A stretch of 22,178 nucleotides of DNA from Euryarchaeota archaeon UBA549 (GCA_002495645.1 DAGF01000011.1:1156-23333), one strand, 5' to 3'; shown: positions 1 through 7,539, numbered from the stretch's first letter. Numbers and translations are program-made. The notes: generated from the letters alone by a model not told the origin.

Positions 1-678
1 GCATGGAACGATCTCAATGAGTTGCTCGACCATCCCATTCAGACGTTGGGATGGGCGGTCCACGAGCGCTTGGCTCGATTTGAGGAACTTGAGGAGCGGT
101 TGATTGAGCGAAGCGATATCCTGCTTGAGGACGACCCAGGTACATGGTTGGAGCGTAAACTCGTCATTTGGCTTTCCCATCGTCAAAACATGGACGTTTG
201 GGTGCGACGCATTCTCGAGGAGTTGCCCCAACACGAATTGGGGCACTTCCTCCAACGGATCAGAACCTACGGTTCGTGGTTTGAGCGATGGGCCAAAGAA
301 AAGTTGTCCTCACCGTTGGAAGGTGTTCAAATCGGTATCGTCGAAGCCTCAAAGCGAAACATGGCGGTGAACCACGGTCAACTTTGGCTTCCGCTCATGA
401 GGAACGGTTCGGGTGAAGTGAACCGTGTTGTCCTGTCCGGCATGCGCGACATCAACGACGAGGACGCCTACCTCTTGGTGGACGAAGTCTGGCATTCACC
501 TTGGCGCTTTGTCTTGCGAGCAGCCTACTTGCTTGTCCCGCACAATTTCCCAAACTATCCAAGAATGCGCCAGATGTTTGAGGCGGGTCTAAATTCGCCG
601 CATGCCCGTATTCGAATAACGGCACAGAAGCGACTCGACGCCATGGACGAAGCGAGCGGTCAGGCGAACCACTCGTAA
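1..678 (+). CDS. HEAT-like helical protein, 5' end outside window (partial)
   Basis: The reading frame is open from base 1 (it begins A-W-N-D-L-N-E) and ends at TAA 676-678, so this is the C-terminal part of a longer protein, at least 225 residues of it. I do not recognise the family. The visible part is hydrophilic and almost entirely predictable as paired alpha helices, rich in Arg, Glu, Trp and Leu. It has short repeated helical units such as LVIWLSHRQNMDVWVRRIL and WRFVLRAAYLLVP, and ends with a segment (SPHARIRITAQKRLDAM) that looks like the last helix pair of a HEAT or ARM solenoid. No signal peptide or membrane helix is visible in this part. The TTG at 22 is only an internal codon as far as can be seen. 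The gene ends 18 bases from the stop of the convergent membrane-protein gene on the other strand. A scaffold or protein-binding role is a guess from the fold. Confidence 0.7.
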   Translation, partial: AWNDLNELLDHPIQTLGWAVHERLARFEELEERLIERSDILLEDDPGTWLERKLVIWLSHRQNMDVWVRRILEELPQHELGHFLQRIRTYGSWFERWAKEKLSSPLEGVQIGIVEASKRNMAVNHGQLWLPLMRNGSGEVNRVVLSGMRDINDEDAYLLVDEVWHSPWRFVLRAAYLLVPHNFPNYPRMRQMFEAGLNSPHARIRITAQKRLDAMDEASGQANHS

Positions 679-696
679 ACTCCAGTCAACGGGTAC

Positions 697-1557
697 TCAA
701 CCCATTTGGGCGTTGCCGAAGGTGTAGACTTGCATACCGTTGTCCTGGTAGATTTTCGGCATCTGACCGTCCTTCGCAAAGCGGTACAGTGCAACCACAG
801 CGACCTGCTCGGCGGCGTTGGTCCAAGCGATAAGAAGGCCGATGGCGATGGCGCCGAAGAAAAGGCCAACGGGGCCAGCGACCACTGTGAGCCCCAGGGT
901 CACCGCAACGAGCGGAACAGCGATGAGGAAGCCGATGAGGCCAATGCCAAGACCGGAGGTGATGTTTTCGCCCCACGTGGAGGAGAAGGTCTTCCTGCTG
1001 GACTTGAGGGCGTCGCCGACGCTTTGACCTTCCAAAATCAGGTGCGGGATCATGAAGAAGGTCATGACCCACCAAGCGAAGCCACCAAGGAAGTGAATGA
1101 TTGAGGCGAGCGCACGCATGGCGTCGTTATCGCTGCTGCGTGCGGCTCCTTCAAGGGCTTTGAGCAAGAGGCCGACGGTGCCGGCGATGATGCCCCAGAC
1201 GATGATGATGGGCAGGCGCTTGAGGGCAGCGTTCACGCCATCGGCAAACTTGGGGTCGCCGCCCGTCAAACGAATGTTGGCGTTGGCGATGATGGCGCAA
1301 TTCCAGAACACCACGATGATGCTGAGCACCATGTAGGCCACGAAGGTGAAACCGAGGTAGGCGCCGGTGAAGGAGCCGTCTGGATTCACCGCCCATTCCA
1401 TTTCGAGGAACTGCGGGATGTTCATGCCGATAAGGCAAGCAAGGCTCATGACACCAGCGATGATCATGTAGACCACCAGTTCCGGGTCTTTCTTGACCAC
1501 TGCCATGCTCAACTTACTCATTTCCCAGCCGCGTCCGATGGTTGCAAAGAAACCCAT
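697..1557 (-). CDS. DUF6159-like six-helix membrane protein
   Basis: An integral membrane protein of 286 residues with about six hydrophobic segments, near residues 28-48, 66-92, 115-135, 155-173, 203-222 and 226-246. The N-terminus (MGFFATIGRGWEMSKLSMAV) and the segment FFMIPHLILEGQSVGDALK followed by a WGE motif match the pattern I know from DUF6159 proteins: a short amphipathic 'RSWEL-K-S' start, then a late 'EG-DAL-S' helix. That family occurs in archaea and bacteria and has no established function. The ATG at 1557 is 28 bases after the stop of the methyltransferase gene on the same strand. A TATA-like ATTAAAG lies about 25 bases upstream and there is no good ribosome binding site, so it may have its own leaderless transcript. 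The family call is from pattern memory; the membrane topology is clear. Confidence 0.75.
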   Translation of the reverse strand: MGFFATIGRGWEMSKLSMAVVKKDPELVVYMIIAGVMSLACLIGMNIPQFLEMEWAVNPDGSFTGAYLGFTFVAYMVLSIIVVFWNCAIIANANIRLTGGDPKFADGVNAALKRLPIIIVWGIIAGTVGLLLKALEGAARSSDNDAMRALASIIHFLGGFAWWVMTFFMIPHLILEGQSVGDALKSSRKTFSSTWGENITSGLGIGLIGFLIAVPLVAVTLGLTVVAGPVGLFFGAIAIGLLIAWTNAAEQVAVVALYRFAKDGQMPKIYQDNGMQVYTFGNAQMG

Positions 1558-1574
1558 GGAAACGGCTCAAATTC

Positions 1575-1586
1575 GCCGCTTTAATT
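1575..1586 (-). promoter_or_regulatory. Candidate TATA-like promoter of the DUF6159-like gene
   Basis: Read on the minus strand, ATTAAAGCGG sits so that its AAAG begins 25 bases before the ATG at 1557. The same spacing to a start codon recurs at 7590, 12931 and 17593, which suggests a TATA-like box of a leaderless transcript. It overlaps the end of the upstream methyltransferase gene. This is pattern-based only. Confidence 0.35.
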
Positions 1587-2296
1587 CAGTTTCCCCGAGA
1601 TTCCCGCTGGCGAAGGGCTTCCACGGCCAACACACTGACGGCCACTTGAAGGTTGTACGACGGAACAAAACCATCCATCGGCAGGCGAACCACCCCGTCC
1701 GCTGCCTCCAACACCTCCGGGCTCACGCCGTCACGTTCAGCGCCGACAACCAGCAGCACGTTTCCCGTCAAGTCCTCATCCCACGGGCCGTTGACGCCGA
1801 CGTCCTCGGCGGCGATGATACGGAAGCCGTTGGCCGCTGCTGCTTCCAAAATGGCGGCCGTTGTGGTGTAAACGACGGGAATAAATCGGTCGGCTCGCAT
1901 GCTCGCCCGACGAATCGTACGCCGTTCTTCGTGCGTTTTTGACACGTTGAGCAGAACGGCGTCAGCACCCGAAACTTCAGCGGTTCTGATGGCAAATCCG
2001 AGGTTCGTGGAATACTCCACGCCGTCAAAGAGCCACACGCACCCGCCACCGGCCATGACCGCCTCAAGCGTCTCGTGCTGGGCGCGACCGGTCAGGGCCA
2101 GAGCGACCTGCGCGCCGTCGGCTGACATGCGCCAAAGGTCGTTGGTCGAGCCTTCTTCGAGTGGGATATCGGCGGCTTCGCACAGAGCGCGCAGGGCCGA
2201 AGTATCGTGGTCTCGGTCCACGAGCACCCGGTCGATGGCGACGCCGCTTCGGAGCGCCTCCATGACGGCCTCGAGGCCCGTGATCTGCCCTGCCAT
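1586..2296 (-). CDS. SpoU/TrmH-family RNA 2'-O-methyltransferase
   Basis: A 236-residue SPOUT-fold enzyme expected to transfer a methyl group from S-adenosylmethionine to a ribose 2'-OH in rRNA or tRNA. The three SpoU motifs are present in order: motif 1 NLGFAIRTAEVSGADAV (residues 98-114, with the conserved Asn98 and Arg104), motif 2 VVGAERDGVS (183-192), and motif 3 VRLPMDGFVPSYNLQVAVSV (203-222, with Ser213 and Asn215 in place of the usual S-LNVSVA). These form the trefoil knot that binds the cofactor. The N-terminal 80 residues begin with GLEAVMEAL, like the small substrate-binding domain of TrmH/RlmB proteins. The exact RNA target cannot be told from sequence. The gene diverges from the rhodanese gene across 50 bases and may be co-transcribed with the membrane-protein gene that follows. 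The family call is firm. Confidence 0.92.
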   Translation of the reverse strand: MAGQITGLEAVMEALRSGVAIDRVLVDRDHDTSALRALCEAADIPLEEGSTNDLWRMSADGAQVALALTGRAQHETLEAVMAGGGCVWLFDGVEYSTNLGFAIRTAEVSGADAVLLNVSKTHEERRTIRRASMRADRFIPVVYTTTAAILEAAAANGFRIIAAEDVGVNGPWDEDLTGNVLLVVGAERDGVSPEVLEAADGVVRLPMDGFVPSYNLQVAVSVLAVEALRQRESRGN

Positions 2297-2315
2297 GCTG
2301 GCGGCTGGGGCGATG

Positions 2316-2328
2316 TGCTCAAGAGGCT
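2316..2328 (+). promoter_or_regulatory. Weak candidate promoter in the 50-bp divergent gap
   Basis: The 50 bases between the methyltransferase and rhodanese start codons must serve both directions. On the plus strand CTCAAGAGG places AAGAGG 26 bases before the rhodanese ATG, resembling the AAAGGA boxes found before other starts in the window. I see no equally clear box for the minus-strand gene. Neither gene has a good ribosome binding site, which fits leaderless messages. Confidence 0.25.
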
Positions 2329-2346
2329 AACCCATCTGCGAAATCC

Positions 2347-2724
2347 ATGCCCAAGAAGCACAGCCCGCGGTTCCTTGCCATCGTTGAGGCCGCTCGCAGC
2401 GAAATCGGTGAATGCGAAGCGCCTGAGTTGCGTGCCATGTTGGACGACGGTGAACCCTTGGTGGTTATCGACGTGCGGGAACGCCATGAATTTGAGGCCG
2501 GCCATTTACAGGGCGCAGTCCACATCGGCAAGGGCGTGCTTGAGCGGGACATTGAGAAGCAGGAATTGGCCGATGACATGCGCATCGTGCTCTACTGCGG
2601 TGGAGGTTTCAGAAGCGCCATCGCCGCGAAATCTCTACAGGACATGGGTTGGACCAACGTGAAGTCCTTGTGGGGTGGATGGCGTGGTATTCAATCGGAA
2701 GGCCTGCCGATATGGACGCCTTGA
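2347..2724 (+). CDS. Single-domain rhodanese-like protein
   Basis: A 125-residue cytoplasmic protein made of one rhodanese domain, the usual size for single-domain sulfurtransferases plus a short N-terminal helix. Family hallmarks are DVRERHEFEAGHLQGAVHI (42-60), matching the D-R---E---GHI-GA-N/H pattern, and the active-site loop YCGGGFRSA (83-91), with the candidate persulfide Cys84 and the loop closing at Arg89. The C-terminus has the typical LWGGWRGIQSEGLPI. Rhodaneses of this kind carry sulfur as a cysteine persulfide, but the donor and acceptor here are unknown. The neighbours (RNA methyltransferase upstream, ribosomal protein L15e downstream) would fit a link to tRNA sulfur modification, which is only an inference. 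No ribosome binding site precedes the ATG. Confidence 0.9.
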   Translation: MPKKHSPRFLAIVEAARSEIGECEAPELRAMLDDGEPLVVIDVRERHEFEAGHLQGAVHIGKGVLERDIEKQELADDMRIVLYCGGGFRSAIAAKSLQDMGWTNVKSLWGGWRGIQSEGLPIWTP

Positions 2725-2749
2725 GGGCTCTCAAACCGCGTGGGCAGGC

Positions 2750-2760
2750 TCATAAAGGGG
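2750..2760 (+). promoter_or_regulatory. Candidate promoter (TATA-like) for rpl15e
   Basis: CATAAAGGGG lies about 47 bases before the L15e ATG. If it acts as the TATA box, transcription would start near 2780, leaving a leader of about 20 bases that contains the GAGGTGA ribosome binding site. The ATAAAGG core resembles the box found 26 bases before the subtilase start at 12957. Confidence 0.35.
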
Positions 2761-2788
2761 AGATTGGTCGGCGAGATGCTGAGAAGCA

Positions 2789-2795
2789 GAGGTGA
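2789..2795 (+). promoter_or_regulatory. Shine-Dalgarno site that fixes the L15e start
   Basis: GAGGTGA, a full match to the usual archaeal anti-Shine-Dalgarno tail, lies 5 bases before ATG 2801. It overlaps an in-frame GTG at 2792, so that GTG is unlikely to be the start. Confidence 0.75.
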
Positions 2796-2800
2796 ACTCC

Positions 2801-3403
2801 ATGGCACAAGGATTGTACCAACACGTTCGTGAGACCTGGCGACGTCCAAAAGACGCACTGCCCCACATGTACCGCCAGCAACGCATGGCTCAGTGGCGCC
2901 GTGAACCCGTTAACTGTCGCATTGACCGTCCAACCCGTCTCGACGCTGCTCGCCGCATGGGCTACAAGGCCAAGCAAGGGGTTGTCCTCATCCGCACCCG
3001 TGTTCGCCGCGGTGGCCTTCGCAAGGGCAAGATCCACATGAAGCGCAAGCCGTCCAAGGCCGGTATCTCCAAGATCACCATGGCCAAGAACACGCAGCGC
3101 ATCGCCGAAGAGCGTGTCAACCGCCACTTCCCCAACTTGGAAGTGCTCAACTCCTACTGGGTCGGCCAAGATGGTAAGCACAAGTACTACGAAGTCATCA
3201 TGATCGACACCCACCACCCTGCCATCATCAACGACAAGCAGCTCGGTGTGTTCTCCAAGGCCAACGGCAAGCGAGCCCACCGTGGACGAGCCTACCGTGG
3301 CAAGACCTCCGCTGGAAAGCGCGGTCGTGGCCTGCACAACAAGGGTAAGGGCGCTGAGAAGTTGCGACCTTCGCTCCGTGCGAACCTGAACCGTGGCAAG
3401 TGA
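2801..3403 (+). CDS. rpl15e: 50S ribosomal protein L15e
   Basis: A 200-residue, strongly basic protein with the classic L15e opening MAQGLYQHVRETWRRPK, followed by an RQQRMAQWRREP segment, RLDAARRMGYKAKQGVVLI, and a Lys/Arg/Gly-rich C-terminus (GKRAHRGRAYRGKTSAGKR). L15e belongs to the large subunit of archaeal and eukaryotic ribosomes and has no counterpart in bacteria, so it is the best single indicator that the window is archaeal. The length is normal for the family. The start was placed at ATG 2801 instead of GTG 2792 because the GTG lies inside the ribosome binding site and the family begins MAQ/MA-. The next gene, a PRC-barrel protein, begins 82 bases downstream. Confidence 0.97.
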   Translation: MAQGLYQHVRETWRRPKDALPHMYRQQRMAQWRREPVNCRIDRPTRLDAARRMGYKAKQGVVLIRTRVRRGGLRKGKIHMKRKPSKAGISKITMAKNTQRIAEERVNRHFPNLEVLNSYWVGQDGKHKYYEVIMIDTHHPAIINDKQLGVFSKANGKRAHRGRAYRGKTSAGKRGRGLHNKGKGAEKLRPSLRANLNRGK

Positions 3404-3455
3404 GTTCCTCCACAGGGGCCCACATTGGCGACATTTTCACTTGCTTGAGCCGTGG

Positions 3456-3466
3456 CTTTATTGAGT
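3456..3466 (+). promoter_or_regulatory. Candidate TATA-like box for the PRC-barrel/RNase Z pair
   Basis: CTTTATTGAG lies about 27 bases before ATG 3486, the spacing expected for a leaderless transcript. A very similar GCTTATTGAG is found upstream of nuoA near 20600. The resemblance between the two suggests a real element. Confidence 0.3.
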
Positions 3467-3485
3467 CTCAGCGGAAGCGGCCCTT

Positions 3486-3746
3486 ATGGTCCAAGGCGTT
3501 GAGGTCATGTCCCACTGGACGGGGCTTGATGTCTACCTCCCTGACGGGCGCAAACTCGGCGAGGTCCACGACGCCGTCATCGACGCCGAATCGCTTCACT
3601 GCACCCACCTCTTTGTTCGCAACACCCCCGAGGATTTGGTGGAAGGTTCTCTTCCGTTGGCCGTTCCGTGGCGATGGATTCGCGCCATCAACGACATCGT
3701 CGTCCTGCGCTGGTTCCCTCCGACGCCCATCCCGCTCCAATCCTGA
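3486..3746 (+). CDS. PRC-barrel domain protein
   Basis: A small 86-residue protein consisting of one PRC-barrel, a six-strand beta barrel found in photosynthetic reaction centre subunit H and in the rRNA-processing factor RimM. Visible features are the opening strand pair GLDVYLPDGRKLGEVHDAV, a second strand THLFVRNTPEDL, and the closing strands LAVPWRWIRAINDIVVLRW, which closely follow the archaeal stand-alone PRC-barrel pattern. In archaea these proteins are usually of unknown partner and are suspected RNA- or membrane-associated adaptors. The start is ambiguous. ATG 3486 has a TATA-like box at leaderless distance; ATG 3507 (giving 79 residues, MSHWTGLDVY) is preceded by GAGGT, but only 2-3 bases away. 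The stop codon TGA is embedded in the ribosome binding site of RNase Z, so the two genes are almost certainly co-translated. Confidence 0.85.
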   Translation: MVQGVEVMSHWTGLDVYLPDGRKLGEVHDAVIDAESLHCTHLFVRNTPEDLVEGSLPLAVPWRWIRAINDIVVLRWFPPTPIPLQS

Positions 3747-3751
3747 GGTGA
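3744..3751 (+). promoter_or_regulatory. Stop codon fused to the RNase Z Shine-Dalgarno site
   Basis: TGAGGTGA contains both the PRC-barrel stop (TGA 3744-3746) and the GAGGTGA ribosome binding site 4 bases before ATG 3756. The same eight bases join nuoA to nuoB. The arrangement suggests translational coupling. Confidence 0.7.
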
Positions 3752-3755
3752 CGAC

Positions 3756-4898
3756 ATGACGCTTGATGTCCACGTTCTCGGAACAGCCTCAGCCCGCCCC
3801 ACCCCTGAACGAGCGGTCAGCGGCAGCCTGGTCAAAGGGCCGGACGGCATTGCCGTCGTGGATTGCGGGGAAGGTTTCCAGACTCGCTATGCGCTCCAGC
3901 GACGGCGACTAAAGCGCCATTCGGTCGGCGAGACGCTCAAGCCCAGCGCCGTTGATGTGCTGGCCTTCACCCACGGTCATCTCGACCACACTTGGGGCGC
4001 GCTGCCTTGGTTGCAGTCCATGGATTTGGAGAACCGGCAACAACCACTGCTCGTGATTGGGCCAACCTCCGCCGAAGCAATGGATGCGCTCCTCAACGAT
4101 GAGCCGCTGCCCGAAGGTATCCCCCCGGCCGACCTCACCCGGCAATGGATGGCGTGGTACGAGTTGGGTGGCGACATGATTCAATTTCCCATCCGTTGGG
4201 TTTTGGGTGATGTGAACGCCGACCGATGGATGGAAATCAACCCCGACACCGGCGCCGCCGCCCTGCTTGACGGGATGCCACAGCCTTCGGGCTGGAACAA
4301 CAGCACCTTGCGCCCCGTGCCCACAGAGCACAGCGTTCCTTCGTGTGGGTGGATGGTTCAGCAACACGCCATGGCCGGTAAATTTGACCGAGCGAGGGCA
4401 GAGGAAATGCAACTCACGACCAAGCAGCGAGCCATGGTCGCCAGGGGCGAGAACATCACCGACGTCAACGGCGAGACCATCGCAGCCTCCTGGTTCCGAG
4501 GTGGTGAGCGAGCGGCGGTCAGTGTCCTCATCTCTGGTGATACAGCCGCCACGCCCGAGGCATGGGAGGCTTCAATTGCACCCACGCTCCTGATTCACGA
4601 GGCCACCTATCTTCAACAGCAACAGGAGAAGGCTGAGGAGCACATGCATTCAACGGCCACGGGGGCGGTCACTTCGGCTCATGCCGTCGGCGCCACCTAC
4701 CTCGCGCTGACGCACTACAGCAATCGCATCAAAGACGCCTCGATGTCCGTAGGTGAGGCCAAGGCAGCCGCTGAAGGTGTGGCCGTGGTGGCGCTGAACG
4801 ATAACGACCGTTTGGTGGTTGACGACGACGGAGGCTTGACCCATTTGGTATGGGAACGCGAGGGGTGGGCGCCGAAGAGCATTCCACCCAATCGTTGA
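3756..4898 (+). CDS. rnz: Ribonuclease Z (tRNA 3'-endonuclease), metallo-beta-lactamase fold
   Basis: A 380-residue cytoplasmic zinc hydrolase expected to cut the 3' trailer from pre-tRNA before CCA addition. Metal-binding motifs are visible in order: GTASARPTPERA near the N-terminus, VDCGEGFQTR (35-44), the signature THGHLDH (His73, His75, Asp77, His78), His192 in PTEHSVPSCGW, Asp262 in SGDTA, the HEATY and MHST segment (His281, His298), and the final His320 in LTHYSNR. This order is that of ElaC-type RNase Z and not of generic beta-lactamases. The protein is somewhat longer than the usual 300 or so residues, with extra sequence around residues 125-180 and 200-250, partly the flexible-arm region. 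It is tightly coupled to the PRC-barrel gene. The next gene starts 25 bases after its stop. Confidence 0.92.
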   Translation: MTLDVHVLGTASARPTPERAVSGSLVKGPDGIAVVDCGEGFQTRYALQRRRLKRHSVGETLKPSAVDVLAFTHGHLDHTWGALPWLQSMDLENRQQPLLVIGPTSAEAMDALLNDEPLPEGIPPADLTRQWMAWYELGGDMIQFPIRWVLGDVNADRWMEINPDTGAAALLDGMPQPSGWNNSTLRPVPTEHSVPSCGWMVQQHAMAGKFDRARAEEMQLTTKQRAMVARGENITDVNGETIAASWFRGGERAAVSVLISGDTAATPEAWEASIAPTLLIHEATYLQQQQEKAEEHMHSTATGAVTSAHAVGATYLALTHYSNRIKDASMSVGEAKAAAEGVAVVALNDNDRLVVDDDGGLTHLVWEREGWAPKSIPPNR

Positions 4899-4923
4899 AA
4901 TGAACGAGGAGGATGGAGAATCC

Positions 4924-7539
4924 ATGCGTTGGCTGACGGCATGGGCGCTCGTGCTGCTTTTGTTCGCCGCCCCCATGGGTGTTCAAGCCGACCAAGGACG
5001 AGCAGCCCCTTCCTGTCTCACGCAAGACGGCACCAGCCTTCCTCCGACCATCGATATCGACCCCGATGTGTGCGTCATCGTCGACCTTGGCGTCCTGCAA
5101 CCGGGCGATGTGTACGAGATGAGCATCATCGTGGTTGACGACGCCATCGACCTGCTCTTCTTTGATGAGAACAGCATTCAGCCCTACGAACTCGGTCAAT
5201 CCTACCGTTCCGTCATGGCGCAACCCGCCAGTACCGAATCGGCCTTGGGCGCCTTTGAATTTCACTGGAAGGTCCCACCCTCCATCAGCGGCAAGCGCTG
5301 GTTCATGGTGTTGGATAACAGCGCTCATGACGGTGATGCGGGCCAAGGCGACCAAGGGGGGCTTCGCAGCACGGTTTCCGCCTCGGTCACCCAACTCACC
5401 CAAGCCTACTGGACGCCGTACAACGACATGTTGGCCGTGGATGCAGGCGCCTACGAAGTGCTCCTTTCCGGCGATGACCTGCGCTTGGACGCTGGCACCA
5501 CCGTGGTGCTTTCGGCCTGGGACCTGACCTTTGTGGGCGATGTCTACCTTCAGACCCGAACCATGCACGACCGCTACGCCTCTGGTGGTATCGGCGTGCA
5601 GTTCATCGATGGCGGTGCTCTTCAAGCGGTTGAATCTCCTCAATCCTTGACCTGGCAAATTCCCTCCACACTCGAGGGCGAAGAATTGCTCCTTGTTGTT
5701 GACAACACCGACAGCCCGCTGGGCGGTGGAAACGGGACCGAAACGCTTCGAATGACGGTGAGATTGGAACTCGCGCCTCCGCTTACACCAACGGTCACGG
5801 ACCAGCAGATGGCCACCGTTTCCATCGGCGAAACCATCACCTTGGACGCCTCCTCCACGCCCAACCGGCTCAACCAACAGGGCACGTTCACCTGGGACCT
5901 CGACGCCAGCGTCGATGCCAACGACGACGGCAACCCCACCAACGATCCCGACACCAGCGGGCTCAGTGTCGATGCGTCCTGGTCAACACCCGGCACCAAA
6001 ACGGTCACCGTGAAGATGACCGCTCCGTCAGGCGAAGAAGCGGCCGCCACCTACACCGTAACCGTTCAAGACACCGTTGCGCCCACCGCCGGCATTCAAG
6101 CGAGCGGAACCAACGTCTCACTGATTTCGGAAGGCTGGCGCGTGAACGTCGGCAACACCATCGAAATGACATGCTCCAGCAGTGCCGATGATCACCAAGT
6201 TGCAAGCTGCGATTGGACGGTGGACGGGGAAGCGAGTGAGAACACGTCAATAATTTCCTTCGCGCCCAACGAAATTCGGGATTACAACGTCGTGCTCACG
6301 GTCACCGATGCAAGTGGCAATACGGGCAACGCCACAGCCGTGGTGAAATCCGTTGACCCGACCCTTCCTACCTTCGACCTCTCCCTTTTGGCCGCCTTCC
6401 CAACCGTGGCCACAGCAGGTGATGCGCTGGAATTCCAAGTCGCTGTCAGCGATACGTTTGACCCCGATTCGGCTCTCCGTGTTCATTGGGATTTGCAACC
6501 CTCCAAGGACACCGATGGAAACGGCAACGCCAAGGACGACCCCGACCGTGTTGGCTTGAAACCAAGCATCACATTTGACAGTCCGGGTTTGAAAGAAATC
6601 GTGGTCACCGTCTTCGACGGCTCAAACAACAGCGCCAACTACGCCTTCTCGGTCAGCATCGCTGCGGCTCCAGAGGACGCAGCATCCTACATGGGTGGCA
6701 TCATGGTGGTTGGCGTTTTGCTCATCCTCGGGAGCGGTGGGTTGGCCTTCAACCGAGCAGCTCAGCGAAACCGAGCCTTCAACCTCCTCATCGAGCGCGG
6801 CCTCAACAGGGAAGAGGCCAGAGCGCACATGGCGATGACGGCTCAGCGAACCAAACTCTCCATCTTTTCGAAGGCCGCCGATTACGCTGGGTTGGATTTG
6901 GGTGAAGTGATTCCAGAAGAGCAGCGCGCAGCGGCCGAAAAACAGGCCGAAATGGAGGCGATTTACGGGTCGTCCAACACCGTTGACCCGAACGCCGGCT
7001 TCGCGCAGGCTGCCTATGCGCAACCGTCCATGTCCCAGGCCAGTCAGCAAGCCGCTTCGGAGGCGGCGGCTTTGCTGTCCGATGATGAATCCAGCATGAC
7101 CATGGGCGACTCTCTTGATGACTTGGTTGAAGAAATCGCCGGGGCTTCAGCGGTCGCTGCTGAGGCGCCATCAGCCGTTTCAATGCCGGAAGAGCAGACA
7201 CTTGACCCAGCACCAGCTGCGGCTCTTCCTTCCGTTGAGATGCCTGAAATGAACGGCTCAGCCTCTGCCGTTGCTTTGCCAGTGGAAGAGGTCGCCCATC
7301 ACGAAACGCCTCCCTCTTCTGCTGTTGAGATTCCAGAGATGGCAGCACCTGCCTCCGCCCATGCCCCTGCGTCTCTGCCTGCTGCGACACCTCCACCCAC
7401 GCCGGCCCCCACGGTTGTTCAACACACCTGCACCAACTGTCAAGCCGTGTTTGAACTCGACATGCCAGCGGGCATCCATCAAGCGGTGGTGGCGTGCCCT
7501 GCCTGTGGCGTGGACCAAAACATCAGCACCGATGGTTGA
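4924..7539 (+). CDS. Membrane-anchored PKD-domain surface protein with cytoplasmic zinc-ribbon tail
   Basis: 871 residues. A signal peptide (MRWLTAWALVLLLFAAPMGVQA) leads into two related beta domains (about 30-150 and 155-288), each ending with a 'W-vPs-l-G---lVlDN' signature. Three PKD-like Ig domains follow (about 290-382, 383-480, 481-583); the first and third carry Asp/Asn-rich loops such as DANDDGNPTNDPD that could bind calcium. A membrane helix (about 588-612) is followed by a basic cytoplasmic start (NRAAQRNRAF), a charged helix (618-640), a long Ala/Pro/Glu-rich linker, and a C-terminal zinc ribbon with Cys836, Cys839, Cys858 and Cys861, spaced like MJ0042-type ribbons. ATG 4924 was preferred to in-frame ATG 4900 because it puts the signal peptide at the N-terminus and GGAGG lies upstream; the longer form would have an acidic head. 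Adhesion or sensing is inferred. No catalytic domain is visible. Confidence 0.82.
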   Translation: MRWLTAWALVLLLFAAPMGVQADQGRAAPSCLTQDGTSLPPTIDIDPDVCVIVDLGVLQPGDVYEMSIIVVDDAIDLLFFDENSIQPYELGQSYRSVMAQPASTESALGAFEFHWKVPPSISGKRWFMVLDNSAHDGDAGQGDQGGLRSTVSASVTQLTQAYWTPYNDMLAVDAGAYEVLLSGDDLRLDAGTTVVLSAWDLTFVGDVYLQTRTMHDRYASGGIGVQFIDGGALQAVESPQSLTWQIPSTLEGEELLLVVDNTDSPLGGGNGTETLRMTVRLELAPPLTPTVTDQQMATVSIGETITLDASSTPNRLNQQGTFTWDLDASVDANDDGNPTNDPDTSGLSVDASWSTPGTKTVTVKMTAPSGEEAAATYTVTVQDTVAPTAGIQASGTNVSLISEGWRVNVGNTIEMTCSSSADDHQVASCDWTVDGEASENTSIISFAPNEIRDYNVVLTVTDASGNTGNATAVVKSVDPTLPTFDLSLLAAFPTVATAGDALEFQVAVSDTFDPDSALRVHWDLQPSKDTDGNGNAKDDPDRVGLKPSITFDSPGLKEIVVTVFDGSNNSANYAFSVSIAAAPEDAASYMGGIMVVGVLLILGSGGLAFNRAAQRNRAFNLLIERGLNREEARAHMAMTAQRTKLSIFSKAADYAGLDLGEVIPEEQRAAAEKQAEMEAIYGSSNTVDPNAGFAQAAYAQPSMSQASQQAASEAAALLSDDESSMTMGDSLDDLVEEIAGASAVAAEAPSAVSMPEEQTLDPAPAAALPSVEMPEMNGSASAVALPVEEVAHHETPPSSAVEIPEMAAPASAHAPASLPAATPPPTPAPTVVQHTCTNCQAVFELDMPAGIHQAVVACPACGVDQNISTDG

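Noticed and set aside
691..703. Small GGGT/ACCC stem between the first two convergent genes as a terminator
   Set aside because: Only four pairs and no T run; not distinguishable from chance.
2792..2800. GTG start for L15e, three codons upstream
   Set aside because: The GTG lies within the GAGGTGA binding site, and the family starts with MAQ.
4900..4923. Earlier ATG for the PKD protein
   Set aside because: It would add MNEEDGES, an acidic head unsuited to a signal peptide, and there is no binding site before it.
4729..5877. Long open frame (382 codons) antisense to rnz and the PKD gene
   Set aside because: The sense frames encode a clear RNase Z and PKD protein. The antisense product is Gly/His/Arg/Val-rich with no family pattern, typical of shadows in GC-rich DNA.
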